Of a DNA stretch of 32,175 nucleotides, positions 10,066-18,267 are shown in pieces. Both the position numbers and the translations under genes were made by a program. Origin of the DNA: Alphaproteobacteria bacterium HGW-Alphaproteobacteria-18 (GTDB taxonomy: Bacteria; Pseudomonadota; Alphaproteobacteria; Caulobacterales; Hyphomonadaceae); assembly GCA_002841155.1 (NCBI GenBank), contig PHEH01000021.1:1-32175 (forward strand), given 5' to 3'. The number at the start of each line of letters is the position of its first letter. Position 1 is the first letter of the stretch. A model generated the notes under the pieces. The model made no database searches. It worked only from the letters and a program-made list of their open reading frames with translations, and was not told the DNA's origin.

Positions 10066-11583
10066 TCAGACGAAGACGAACGTGCCTTGTTCGCCGTCAA
10101 CGGTGATGGCGACCCTGCGGCCGGCGGGGCTCTTGTCTTCCCGCAGCACGGCGAGGGTGGCGGCGTCGGCATTGTTGGCGATCGCGCGGCGGCCATCGGC
10201 GAGCCGGGCGAAGATGATGCCGCGCTCGGGGCCTTCCTTGCCATGGGTGACGGTGAAGGTTTCGAGCGTGGCCTCGCAGTTTTCAGCGGCGATCTCGACC
10301 TGGCTTGTTGGCTTGGCGGCTTTTTCGGCGGGGGTGAATTTGGCCGGTTTGGCAGTGGAGTAGACGCCGGCGGCTTCCTTGGTCATCCAGCCGCCATTGG
10401 CGAGGACGAGGCCGGTATTGCCGGGGTTTTCGCGCAGGAGGGCGACCATCTCAGCTATTCCGTGCAGGGAGTAGTTGTTGCCGGGGCCGCCGAAGAAGGG
10501 GAGGCCGCCTGTGAGGGTGAGGGGGCGTTTGTCGGTTTTCCAGTCAAGGCCGAGCGCGGCGGCGCCAGAGAAGACGGCGCAGGGGAAGCAGGAATAGAGA
10601 TCGAGATGGTGGATGTCGGCGCTGGTCTTGCCGGCCTGGGCGAGGGCGCGGGAGACGGCGGTGTCCATGGCCCAGGACCGGTCGAGCACGGGGCGGATGG
10701 AGATGTGATCGTCGCCCGCTTCGCCGCCGCCGTGGAGGTAGACGCGTTTGGATTCGGGCACGCCGAGTTCGTCTGCCTTGGAGGACGAGACGAGGATCGC
10801 GGCGGCGCCCTGGTTGACGGCGTCCTGGGCGATGAACCATTTCAGGAAGGGGTCGGCATACTCATAGTTTTCGCGCGACGGGGTGGAGAGAAACTCCACC
10901 GAATGTTCCTGCGGGAATTGCGACCAGGGGTTTTTCGCGGCGGTGGCGGAGAAGGGTTGGAAGAGCTCGGCCATGGCCTTGCGCTGGCCCGCGCGGCCCC
11001 GGCCTTCCCGGGCGGCGATGGCGTTTTCGAACAGGCCGTAGAAATAGGCCGGCGTGACGAGGCCGTGCTTGATCTCGCCGCGCGAGAGCATCATCGGGCC
11101 AAGGCCGCGGTCTTCATAGTCGCGGGCGTCTTCGTCGACCCAATTGATCTCGACGCCGTGCTTGCGGGCGCCCTTGGAGGCGCGGTTGGCCTCCGAGCCG
11201 GAGATGAGGACGGCTTCGAACTCGCCGTCATGGATGCGGCGGGCGAACTCGTTGACGAGGGCCTGCGGGCTCTGGCCGCCGACGGTTTCGTAAACGAGGT
11301 AGCCCGGATTGGTGTTCGTCTCGCGCGCCAGCGTGCCGGGGAGGTTTGTGTTGTGGCCGTGGGGGTGGCGGTCGCCGGGGACGGAGTCCTCGAAGATACG
11401 CACGACGGCGAGGGCGTCGATGGCGGCGGCTATGCCAGGGGCGCCAGTGTCGGCGAGGGCGGCTTTGGAAGCGTCTGCCATCAGGGAGAGGGGCGAGGGG
11501 GCGCCCTCTGCGCCGTTTTTACCGTCCCATTGGCTCATCGCCTGGCCAACGCCGATCAGGACCGGAAAATCACCTTTTGCCAT
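10066..11583 (-). CDS. thiolase-like protein of the TLP1 type with extra C-terminal domain
   Basis: A 505-aa thiolase-superfamily protein, about 100 residues longer than a normal acetyl-CoA acetyltransferase. The thiolase core shows [11 protein letters not shown] near residue 130, where degradative thiolases have their nucleophilic Cys. That Cys is missing here. SCFPC and [21 protein letters not shown] are found in the C-terminal half. Residues from about 420 to the end form an added beta-rich domain, as in mycobacterial thiolase-like protein 1 (TLP1). The loss of the usual nucleophile means ordinary thiolysis should not be assumed; some TLPs bind CoA but are poor thiolases. GAGGAG lies 8 nt before the ATG. 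The neighbours include lipid and xenobiotic catabolism genes. Confidence 0.82.
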   Translation of the reverse strand: MAKGDFPVLIGVGQAMSQWDGKNGAEGAPSPLSLMADASKAALADTGAPGIAAAIDALAVVRIFEDSVPGDRHPHGHNTNLPGTLARETNTNPGYLVYETVGGQSPQALVNEFARRIHDGEFEAVLISGSEANRASKGARKHGVEINWVDEDARDYEDRGLGPMMLSRGEIKHGLVTPAYFYGLFENAIAAREGRGRAGQRKAMAELFQPFSATAAKNPWSQFPQEHSVEFLSTPSRENYEYADPFLKWFIAQDAVNQGAAAILVSSSKADELGVPESKRVYLHGGGEAGDDHISIRPVLDRSWAMDTAVSRALAQAGKTSADIHHLDLYSCFPCAVFSGAAALGLDWKTDKRPLTLTGGLPFFGGPGNNYSLHGIAEMVALLRENPGNTGLVLANGGWMTKEAAGVYSTAKPAKFTPAEKAAKPTSQVEIAAENCEATLETFTVTHGKEGPERGIIFARLADGRRAIANNADAATLAVLREDKSPAGRRVAITVDGEQGTFVFV

Positions 11584-11688
11584 TGCCCGCGCTCCTCAGA
11601 TTTAAACAGGTCAGGTGCCCGTTTAACGTGCGGTAAGCCGTCTTGGGAGCCCCGACGCAGGGGAAGGGCGGCAATTGCGGTGGGCCGG

Positions 11689-12687
11689 TCAGGGATTGGC
11701 GCGCATGAAGTCTATGATCGCCTGGCTGAAGGCTTCGGGGCGGTGTTCCTGCAGGAAATGGCCGCCGCCGGAAATGGTGACGTGGGCCTGACCCTTCGCG
11801 CCGGGGATGCGCGTCTGGAAGGCGGCTTCGCCGCCCTTGGTGACGGGGTCATCATCGGCAAAGGCGGTGAGGACGGGTTTTTCGAATTTTTCCAGCACGG
11901 CCCAGGCCGCGTCATTCTTTGCGCGCTCCTCTGCGCCGTTTGGCAGGAGGGGCACGAGCGAGGGAAAGCGGCGGGCGCCGGCAAGATAGGTTTCATCCGG
12001 GAACGGAGCCTCATAGCCATCGAGCACGCTGTCGTCGGAGATGTCCGAGAGGAGACCGAAGACATCGCGTACGGAAAAGTCTGGCGCTTCGGCGGCATAT
12101 TTGACCCAGAAGAGGAAGGCGCCGGGCGTGCCGGAGCGGAAGGCGTCGCCGACATCCTTGGCGCTGGGAACGGGCACCTGCGGATAAAGCATGCCGAGCA
12201 TTTCCGACATCTGCGGGGCGAGCTGTCTGGAATCCGGCAGGCCGGTATTGGCCACGACGAGGCGGGCGAAGCGATCCGGGTGCAGGCCCACAAGGCGCAG
12301 GCCAAGAAGTCCGCCCCAGTCCTGGCAGACGAGGGTCATGTCCTTGAGATCAAGCGCCAGAATCCAGGCTTCCAGCCAGGCGACATGGCCGGAATAGGAA
12401 TAGTCTTCGATGGCGCCGGGTTTATCGGACTTGCCGAAGCCGATCAGGTCTGGCGCCAGGACGCGGTAGCCTGCGGCCGTCAGCAGGGGGATCATCTTGC
12501 GGTAAAGGAAGCTCCAGGAAGGCTGGCCGTGGAGGCAGAGGATGATCTGCCCGTCCTGCGGGCCTTCATCGAGATAATGCATCCGCAGGGGCGTGTCGTC
12601 TGCGCCGGTCACGGTGAGATAATGCGGGGCGAAGGGATAGTCCGGCAGGGTTTCAAACCGCGTGTCCGGTGTCCGCAAGACGTTCAT
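11689..12687 (-). CDS. haloalkane dehalogenase, HLD-I subfamily
   Basis: An alpha/beta hydrolase of 332 aa that closely follows the DhlA layout, including the N-terminal RTPDxRF and YPFxPxYL segments. Nucleophile Asp123 sits in CQDWGG, with halide-stabilising Trp124 next to it. His310 lies in GGGHFLQE, and the acid is probably one of Asp278-280 (ADDDPV). Trp194 in FLFWVKY is the likely second halide-binding Trp of HLD-I enzymes. The oxyanion segment is HGQPSW, with Gln55 where DhlA has Glu56. The predicted reaction is hydrolytic removal of halide from short haloalkanes to give alcohols. GGGAGGAT precedes the ATG at a normal distance. Related epoxide hydrolases share the fold, but the Trp pattern favours a dehalogenase. 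Confidence 0.85.
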   Translation of the reverse strand: MNVLRTPDTRFETLPDYPFAPHYLTVTGADDTPLRMHYLDEGPQDGQIILCLHGQPSWSFLYRKMIPLLTAAGYRVLAPDLIGFGKSDKPGAIEDYSYSGHVAWLEAWILALDLKDMTLVCQDWGGLLGLRLVGLHPDRFARLVVANTGLPDSRQLAPQMSEMLGMLYPQVPVPSAKDVGDAFRSGTPGAFLFWVKYAAEAPDFSVRDVFGLLSDISDDSVLDGYEAPFPDETYLAGARRFPSLVPLLPNGAEERAKNDAAWAVLEKFEKPVLTAFADDDPVTKGGEAAFQTRIPGAKGQAHVTISGGGHFLQEHRPEAFSQAIIDFMRANP

Positions 12688-12893
12688 TCAATATCCTCCC
12701 AGGCATGCCGAAGCATCTATTGGCATGACTCGTGCCATTTCTTGTCCGGCGCGGCAAGGGCGATTTTCCGGCGGGTGTGAAGATGCCTCAGGGGCGGCGG
12801 GCAAAATTCATTTGACGCTGGCGGGCACCATTCATAGGGCAGCAGCAGCGGCGCGGCCCGGTGGTGGCGGCGCGTCCGGAGCGGGCCCGCGCC

Positions 12894-13736
12894 ATGAGCG
12901 TCATTTCGATCCAGAGCCAGGTCGTGTTCGGCCATGTCGGCAACAGCGCGGCGATCCATCCGATGATGGCCAATGGCGTGGAGGTCTATGCCGTGCCGAC
13001 GACGCTCCTGTCCAACAGGCCGGGCTATCCGACGCTGCGGGGCAAGGTGTTGCCGGCCGATCTGGTGGGCGACCTGCTTACGGGCGTGGAGGAGCGCGGC
13101 CTTGTGGGCACGGCGCGGATCCTGGTGACGGGGTATCTCGGATCGCTGGAGAATGCGCAGGCGGCCAGCGATTTTCTCGCGCGCGCCAGGGCGGCCAATC
13201 CTCAGCTTACCTACATTTGTGATCCTGTAATCGGGGACACTGACCTCGGCGTGTTTGTTGCGGCGGCGCTGCCGGATTTTTTCCGGCAGGTGCTGGTGCC
13301 GATGGCGGATGTCATCACGCCCAATGCGTTCGAGTTTGGCCTTCTGGCGGGGCTGGAGACGCATGGCGCCAGCGCTGTGGCGCAGGCCCTGCGGCGCGCC
13401 TTGCCGGGACTGCCGGGGCGGATTGCCGTGACCGGGGCGATCCCGGAGGACGCGCCCGGTATGATCGATACGTTGCTGCTGGAGGCCGGAACGCTCTGGC
13501 GCATCCGCACGCCGAAGGTGGAGGCGCGCCCGCATGGCACGGGCGACCTGTTCACCGGCGCGCTGACAGCGGCGTTGGATGGCGGGATGACGCTGGTGGC
13601 GGCGGCAGAGCAGGCGGTGGGCAGTGTCTATGCCACGCTGGCCGCGATGAGGCCGGAGGATGCGGAAATGCCTCTGGCCGCGCAGGCGGACGCGCTGCGC
13701 TGGCAGGCGAGGACGTTCCGGGCCGAGCGGCTCTGA
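12894..13736 (+). CDS. pdxY: pyridoxal kinase, PdxY/PdxK family
   Basis: A ribokinase-fold kinase of 280 aa that phosphorylates pyridoxal (and possibly pyridoxine) at the 5' hydroxyl in the B6 salvage pathway. The N-terminal segment IQSQVVFGHVGNSAA is the family signature for substrate binding. YICDPVIGD and TPNAFEFGLL lie mid-protein, and RPHGTGDLFTGAL near residue 200 carries the catalytic Asp (GTGD). The frame opens 11 codons earlier, but homology begins at the ATG at 12894; the ribosome binding site is weak (GGAG 12 nt upstream). It is divergent from the dehalogenase gene and convergent with the LysE gene, 7 nt apart. PdxY and PdxK cannot be separated with confidence by eye. Confidence 0.88.
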   Translation: MSVISIQSQVVFGHVGNSAAIHPMMANGVEVYAVPTTLLSNRPGYPTLRGKVLPADLVGDLLTGVEERGLVGTARILVTGYLGSLENAQAASDFLARARAANPQLTYICDPVIGDTDLGVFVAAALPDFFRQVLVPMADVITPNAFEFGLLAGLETHGASAVAQALRRALPGLPGRIAVTGAIPEDAPGMIDTLLLEAGTLWRIRTPKVEARPHGTGDLFTGALTAALDGGMTLVAAAEQAVGSVYATLAAMRPEDAEMPLAAQADALRWQARTFRAERL

Positions 13737-13743
13737 GCGAGGG

Positions 13744-14391
13744 CTAGTGCGCCACCAGCAGCAGGAGGGCGGCGGCGCAGAGGACGAGGCCGGTGAGGCC
13801 CTCGATGCCGCCGCGCACGCCGGGGCGGGCGAGGAAGCGGCTGGCCTTTGACGCCGCGCCCGTGATGAGGGCGAAGAAAGTGAGGCCAAAGGCGCAATGG
13901 ATGAGGGCAAGGCCCGCGCCGAAGGCAATCAGGCCGGCCGGGCCGAAATGGCCCTTTGGCAGGAATTGCGGCAGGAAGCTCGCATAGAACAGGCCGACCT
14001 TGGGGTTGAGCAGGTTGGTCGTCAGTCCCCGGAGGAACCAGTTGGGCTGGCGGGCGGCGTCTGTGCTGATTGTCTCAGGCGATGTGTGAAGGCGGAGTGT
14101 CTGCCAGGCCGACCAGATCATCTGGCCGCCGAGCCAGAGGACATAGAGCGCCCCGGCGATGCGCAGGACCTGGTAGGCGAGCGGCGAGATCGCGGCCAGC
14201 GAGCCAAGCCCGGCGGCGGCCGCGATGCCCCAGAGGAGAACGCCGAGCGTGATGCCCGCGCCCGCGATCATGCCGCGCCGGGGACCTTCGACGGCGGCTG
14301 TGCGCAGGACGAGCGCGGTATCGAGGCCGGGTGTCAGGGTCAGCAGCAGCGCAGCGACAGAGAAGGAGAGGATGGCGGTGACGGGGTCCAT
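13744..14391 (-). CDS. LysE/RhtB-family amino-acid exporter
   Basis: A 215-aa inner-membrane protein with about six hydrophobic segments, the normal length for LysE/RhtB exporters. The N-terminal LTPGLDTALVLRTA corresponds to the conserved TPGPxxxxV stretch. GxxxGxxLGxxxW follows in the second segment, and TNLLNPKVGLFYASFLPQF is the clear family signature. The expected role is export of an amino acid or homoserine-lactone-like compound; the substrate is unknown. Two adjacent ATG codons (14394 and 14391) could start the gene; AGGGG is placed better for the second. Longer open frame upstream does not look coding. It is divergent from the FAD monooxygenase gene. Confidence 0.9.
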   Translation of the reverse strand: MDPVTAILSFSVAALLLTLTPGLDTALVLRTAAVEGPRRGMIAGAGITLGVLLWGIAAAAGLGSLAAISPLAYQVLRIAGALYVLWLGGQMIWSAWQTLRLHTSPETISTDAARQPNWFLRGLTTNLLNPKVGLFYASFLPQFLPKGHFGPAGLIAFGAGLALIHCAFGLTFFALITGAASKASRFLARPGVRGGIEGLTGLVLCAAALLLLVAH

Positions 14392-14517
14392 CATATGCCC
14401 CTGTCGAGGCCGGGCAGGACGAAAGAAATCAGATCCTTGTTCCCCGTGGTCATGTTTGACAGCCTCCTTCAGCCAAGGATGATTGGCTATCACAGATAAA
14501 GAAGATTTGGGGAGCCC

Positions 14518-15747
14518 ATGAAATACGACCTGATCATTGCTGGTGGCGGCATCGGAGGTGCGGCGCTGGCGGCGGTGATGGCGAAGGCGGGCTGGAACGT
14601 GCTGCTGCTGGAAAAGCAGGCACAGTATGAAGACCGGGTGCGCGGGGAATGGATTGCGCCCTGGGGCGTGGCCGAGACCAAACGTGTGGGGCTGTATGAT
14701 CTGCTGAAAAGCGCGGGCGGGCATCACATCACTTCGCATGTGACCTATGATGAGAGCCTGCCGCCGGAGCTGTGCGAGCAGGCGGCGATCCCGCTGGGCC
14801 TGTTGCCGGACATTTCCGGGCCGCTTGGCATAGGCCACCCGCATCATTGCGAGACGCTGTTTGGTGAGGCGGCGCGGTCTGGCGCCACGGCGCTGCGGCC
14901 GGTGGTGATCGACAGCGTGACGCTGGGGGCGGCGCCGAGCGTCACCTACACACATGAGGGCATGACCCATACCGCTACGGCGCCGCTGATCGTGGGGGCG
15001 GAGGGGCGCCAGTCGCAGGTGCGCAGTGAGGCGGGGATTGGTCTGCATCAGGACAAGCCCCATCACTGGTTTGCCGGGCTGCTGGTAGATAATGTGAAGG
15101 GCATTGATGATACGCGCCAGTCCATCGGGACGGAGCGGAATTTCGGGTTTCTGGCGTTTCCGCAAGGGGGCACGAAGGTGCGCGTCTATGGCGACTATGC
15201 GCTGGAGGACAAGGCCCGGTTCAGCGGCGAGGACCGGGCGCAGCGGTTTCTGGAGGCGTTCCGGTTTGACTCAGTGCCGGCCAATGAAGCGATTGCAGCG
15301 GGCACGCCTGCGGGGCCGCTGTTTGCGTATTTCAACAATGACAGCTGGACCGATCAGCCGTTTGCAGAGGGCGCTGTTCTGATCGGCGACGCGGCGGGGT
15401 GGAATGATCCGATCAATGGCCTCGGCCTGTCGATCACCTACCGGGATGTACGGATCGTGTCGGATATTCTCAAAGCCGCCGGGCCAGGCGTGACGCCGGA
15501 CTTTACGCCGTATGCGGAGGAGCGATTTGAGCGGATGCGGCGGCTGCGTTTTGCCGGGCAGTTGCAGGCGGCGCTGGACATGGAATTCGGGGAGGCGGCG
15601 CGGGCGCGGCGTCAGTCCTATCACCATCGCCGGATGAGCGACCCGACGCTGGGCATGCATGGCGTGGCCGTGCTGGCGGGGCCGGAGATGGTGCCGCCGG
15701 AATATTTCACGCAAGATCACCGCCAACGCGTGCTGGAAGCGAGCTAG
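14518..15747 (+). CDS. FAD-dependent monooxygenase, PHBH-type
   Basis: A 409-aa class A flavoprotein. The FAD motif GGGIGG lies at 9-14, followed by the ADP-binding Glu in LLLEK. RVRGEWIAPWG is in the region where PHBH enzymes hold the isoalloxazine ring. VGAEGRQSQVR is the DG-type motif, with Glu in place of Asp. VLIGDAAGWNDPINGLGLS is the GD motif contacting the ribityl chain. The predicted reaction is NAD(P)H-dependent hydroxylation or epoxidation of an unknown aromatic or polyketide-like substrate. GGGGAG precedes the ATG. Only 5 nt separate its stop from the NTF2-like gene, so the two are co-translated. Confidence 0.88.
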   Translation: MKYDLIIAGGGIGGAALAAVMAKAGWNVLLLEKQAQYEDRVRGEWIAPWGVAETKRVGLYDLLKSAGGHHITSHVTYDESLPPELCEQAAIPLGLLPDISGPLGIGHPHHCETLFGEAARSGATALRPVVIDSVTLGAAPSVTYTHEGMTHTATAPLIVGAEGRQSQVRSEAGIGLHQDKPHHWFAGLLVDNVKGIDDTRQSIGTERNFGFLAFPQGGTKVRVYGDYALEDKARFSGEDRAQRFLEAFRFDSVPANEAIAAGTPAGPLFAYFNNDSWTDQPFAEGAVLIGDAAGWNDPINGLGLSITYRDVRIVSDILKAAGPGVTPDFTPYAEERFERMRRLRFAGQLQAALDMEFGEAARARRQSYHHRRMSDPTLGMHGVAVLAGPEMVPPEYFTQDHRQRVLEAS

Positions 15748-15752
15748 AGACC

Positions 15753-16112
15753 ATGGGCCTGGATATTGAAGCGTTCAATGCCGACTGGCTGAAAGCCTGG
15801 TCTGACAAGGATACAGAGCGGCTGGTGTCGTTCTATTCGCAGGACACCGTTTACATGGACCCGCAGACGGCGGGCGGGCTCAAGGGCCGCGATGCGCTGC
15901 GGACATATCTGCAAGGGCTGTTCGGGGCGACGCCGGAGATGATCTATATGCCTGAAGAGGTGTGGGCGATCGAGGGCGGGTTCTGTGGCCGGTGGATCTG
16001 CACGGTTGGCCCTGACGGCGCGGGCGGACGATTGCGGGGGTTTGACCTGGTGCTGCTCAAGGGCGGCGAGATCATCCACAATGAGGTTTACGTGCACCAA
16101 CTGCCCGCTTGA
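15753..16112 (+). CDS. NTF2-like/SnoaL-like protein
   Basis: A 119-aa protein with the cone-shaped NTF2-like fold pattern. An N-terminal helix with FNADWLKAWSDKD is followed by LVSFYSQDTVYMDPQ, a helix in GLKGRDALRTYLQGLF, and then alternating beta strands. This family includes SnoaL-type polyketide cyclases, ketosteroid-isomerase-like enzymes and non-catalytic ligand binders. Its place 5 nt after an FAD monooxygenase gene suggests it acts on the product of that enzyme or holds the same ligand. No specific activity can be named. Confidence 0.8.
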   Translation: MGLDIEAFNADWLKAWSDKDTERLVSFYSQDTVYMDPQTAGGLKGRDALRTYLQGLFGATPEMIYMPEEVWAIEGGFCGRWICTVGPDGAGGRLRGFDLVLLKGGEIIHNEVYVHQLPA

Positions 16113-16463
16113 GACCCGCTTGATGGGAGGCGAGGATGACAGCCTCAGATGCCGTTAACCCTGAAATATGCGGGAAACTGGAGCGGGTGAAGGGCGTGAA
16201 AATTGCAAAAATATTTAATAATATCAATAATTTGAGGGCGTGATCTTGGTAAAATGTTTCGCATATTGAATTGATTTTGTTACACAACTTTTCCTTAAGG
16301 GTGAGTTCTGCTCCCTACCTGAATTTTCTCTGCCTTAAGTGAAACTCGTCTTTTATCGGGCGCCTGGGGAAAGAAGTCTTCTGCGCTGCCTGACTTTATC
16401 CAAGCTTTTGACCGGTTTATCGTAACAGAGGGGACACGCGGGTACCTTTTTTCTGAAAGCCTC
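16113..16463. other. AT-rich intergenic stretch
   Basis: Roughly 16190-16310 is far more AT-rich than anything around it. A possible promoter for rightward transcription is TTGCAA (16203-16208), 17 nt, AATAAT (16226-16231). From 16323 the plus strand is open in the frame of the ORF at 16464, but without ATG, GTG or TTG. I see no tRNA or direct-repeat boundary. It marks the left edge of the MFS-to-RES gene block. Confidence 0.6.
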
Positions 16464-16715
16464 ATGTGCCTGCCCGAGCTGGACGGAGATGTCCGCAAGA
16501 CCGTTCTGAAGGGGCGCGCCCAACTGTTGCGCAAGCTCAGGAAGCTTGCGCGCGGTGATGCGGGGCTGGCCAACTTCGCTTTTGCTTCTGCCCGCGGCCT
16601 GCACGCTCTTGCGCGCAGCGGGGGGACAAAAGCAGACATTCGCGCAGTCGCCCTTGAAGCTGCTGATGCAGTCGCCACCAAGGTAAAACACCGGGAGTCT
16701 GCGACAAGGATTTAA
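16464..16715 (+). CDS. small hypothetical protein, possibly 5'-truncated
   Basis: An 83-aa ORF rich in Arg, Lys, Ala and Leu, largely helical by look, with VLKGRAQLLRKLRKLARG as the most basic segment. I do not recognise a family. The same frame is open for a further 47 codons upstream to 16323. That stretch (DFIQAFDRFIVTEGTRGYLF) reads like real protein, which suggests a longer ancestral gene, a rare start codon (ATT at 16323 or CTG at 16386) or a decayed gene. No good ribosome binding site precedes 16464. The opposite strand is also open and could be the coding one. It ends 30 nt before the MFS gene. Confidence 0.35.
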   Translation: MCLPELDGDVRKTVLKGRAQLLRKLRKLARGDAGLANFAFASARGLHALARSGGTKADIRAVALEAADAVATKVKHRESATRI

Positions 16716-16745
16716 ACGCGGCTGTTCTCACATTAGGGAGGCAGC

Positions 16746-17966
16746 ATGCTTCTTTTCATCAAAGACAATCTCCGCTGGCTGGCCGCCGGTTTTCTGCTGA
16801 CGCTGTTTTCGTCCTTCGGGCAGACTTTCTTTATCGGGCTTTCCGGGACTGAATTGCGGGCGCGGTTTGACCTCACCGAGGGGCAGTTTGGCCTGCTTTA
16901 TATGGCCGCAACGCTCGCAAGCGCGCTGACGCTGCCCTGGCTTGGCCGGTCGATTGACAGGATGCCGGGCTGGAGAGTCGCACGGTTTACGATGCCGGCT
17001 CTGGCGGGCGCGTGTCTCCTGATGGCATTTGCACCGCATGTTGCCGTTCTCTTCCTGGCGATCTGGATGTTGCGCCTGTTCGGGCAGGGTATGATGACAC
17101 ATATCGCGCTGACGGAGACGGGACGCTGGTTTGCTGCCAGCCGGGGCAGGGCGGTCTCCCTGGTCGTGCCGGGGCATCAGGCGGGCGAAGCGTTGCTGCC
17201 TCTGAGCTTCGTACTGGTGTCTGCCGCGCTCGGCTGGCGGGCAAGTTGGATCGTGGCAGCGGCGGTCATTCTTGTGGTGGCGCTTCCAGCCATTGTTGCG
17301 CTGATGCGCGTTGAGCGGACACCGCAGAATACTCCGGCGCTCATTTCCGTCGAGGACACAGACCGGCACTGGACGCGCGGTGAAGTCCTCCGCGATCCGG
17401 TGTTCTACATCCTGCTTGCAGGCGTGCTGGCGCCGCCTTTCATCGGCACAACGATCTTTTTCCATCAGGGGCATCTCGCAGAGTTGCGGGGCTACTCGAC
17501 GCTCGCATTTGCAGGCGCATTCCCGTTAATGGCCGCGACGACGGTGGGGTTCGGTCTGATCTGCGGCCATCTGGTGGACCGTTTCGGCGCGGCGCGTGTT
17601 CTGCCGTTCTTTCTTCTTCCGTTGATAACGGCCACTCTGGGAGCAGCGATGCTGTCCGGGCATTCCGGTGTCTACATATTCATGTTCCTTTTTGGGATCA
17701 GCTATGGATTTACCTCCACTTTACTGGGGGCGCTCTGGCCGGAAGTTTACGGGACGCGCCATCTCGGCAGCATACGGGCGGTGATCGTATCGGCGATGGT
17801 GCTGGCGACGGCCCTCGGTCCGGGCGTGTCGGGTATGTTGATTGACCGGGGCGTTAATCTGCCGGTGCAGCTTCTGGTGATGTCCGCGTGGTGCGTCATT
17901 GGCAGCCTGTTGCTCGGACTGGCCTCCCTGAAAATCCTCCGCAGGCATGCAATCGCGGCTGAATGA
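16746..17966 (+). CDS. major facilitator superfamily transporter
   Basis: A 406-aa inner-membrane protein with about 12 hydrophobic segments, the normal size for MFS. The loop between segments 2 and 3 reads GRSIDRMPGWRVARF, a form of the MFS GxxxDRxGxR motif; a second copy, GHLVDRFGAARVL, appears after the central loop. The central loop (about residues 195-215) is short. The predicted role is drug- or metabolite-proton exchange; the substrate is unknown. AGGGAGG lies just before the ATG. It heads a rightward gene block. The next ORF starts 124 nt later, so it may be the first gene of the same transcript or have its own. Confidence 0.88.
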   Translation: MLLFIKDNLRWLAAGFLLTLFSSFGQTFFIGLSGTELRARFDLTEGQFGLLYMAATLASALTLPWLGRSIDRMPGWRVARFTMPALAGACLLMAFAPHVAVLFLAIWMLRLFGQGMMTHIALTETGRWFAASRGRAVSLVVPGHQAGEALLPLSFVLVSAALGWRASWIVAAAVILVVALPAIVALMRVERTPQNTPALISVEDTDRHWTRGEVLRDPVFYILLAGVLAPPFIGTTIFFHQGHLAELRGYSTLAFAGAFPLMAATTVGFGLICGHLVDRFGAARVLPFFLLPLITATLGAAMLSGHSGVYIFMFLFGISYGFTSTLLGALWPEVYGTRHLGSIRAVIVSAMVLATALGPGVSGMLIDRGVNLPVQLLVMSAWCVIGSLLLGLASLKILRRHAIAAE

Positions 17967-18090
17967 CAGACAATTGGGCCGAAAAGACTTGCCCTGAAGC
18001 GATGCCCGGCTAAATTAGACGAAATCAGGAGGCAAGCCGATGTGACACATTTCCGCAGACTTTCGTCTCGGACAGCGACGCCGTCGCGTA

Positions 18091-18267
18091 ATGACTCACA
18101 GTGTGGCAATGCAAGATATCAATCTGACCTTTCTGCTGACATCAGCAGTACAGGCTCGCCCCAAAGCGAGCGCTGAAGAAATCCTGAAACTTGTTCCGGC
18201 AGCGAAGTCTCTTCCGCCGAAGATACTCTCCGATAAGATCGACGCGATCCGGAGGCGGCTGAAATGA
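18091..18267 (+). CDS. small ORF overlapping the methyltransferase gene
   Basis: A 58-codon frame whose TGA overlaps the ATG of the methyltransferase gene as ATGA (18264-18267), the classic sign of translational coupling. The C-terminal half (SAEEILKLVPAAKSLPPKIL followed by a basic DKIDAIRRRLK) looks like real helical protein. I do not recognise a family. The ATG at 18091 has no ribosome binding site. A strong one, AGGAGG at 18027-18032, precedes a GTG at 18042 in another frame that stops near 18174. So the true start is unclear, and a frameshift or an upstream initiation is possible. Confidence 0.45.
   Translation: MTHSVAMQDINLTFLLTSAVQARPKASAEEILKLVPAAKSLPPKILSDKIDAIRRRLK

Noticed and set aside
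9934..12780. 948-codon open frame on the plus strand
   Set aside because: It lies opposite the thiolase-like and dehalogenase genes, which have clear motifs and ribosome binding sites. The Gly/Glu/Asp-rich translation is typical of antisense frames in high-GC DNA.
12717..13928. 403-codon minus-strand open frame
   Set aside because: It lies antisense to the pyridoxal kinase gene; no motifs, and Arg/Ala-rich.
14392..15165. Long N-terminal extension of the LysE gene
   Set aside because: It is antisense to the FAD monooxygenase gene, and LysE proteins are about 200-215 aa, which fits the start near 14391.
16295..16691. Minus-strand ORFs opposite the small hypothetical gene
   Set aside because: Possible, but the plus-strand frame reads more like protein and is in line with the downstream MFS gene. 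Neither strand is certain.
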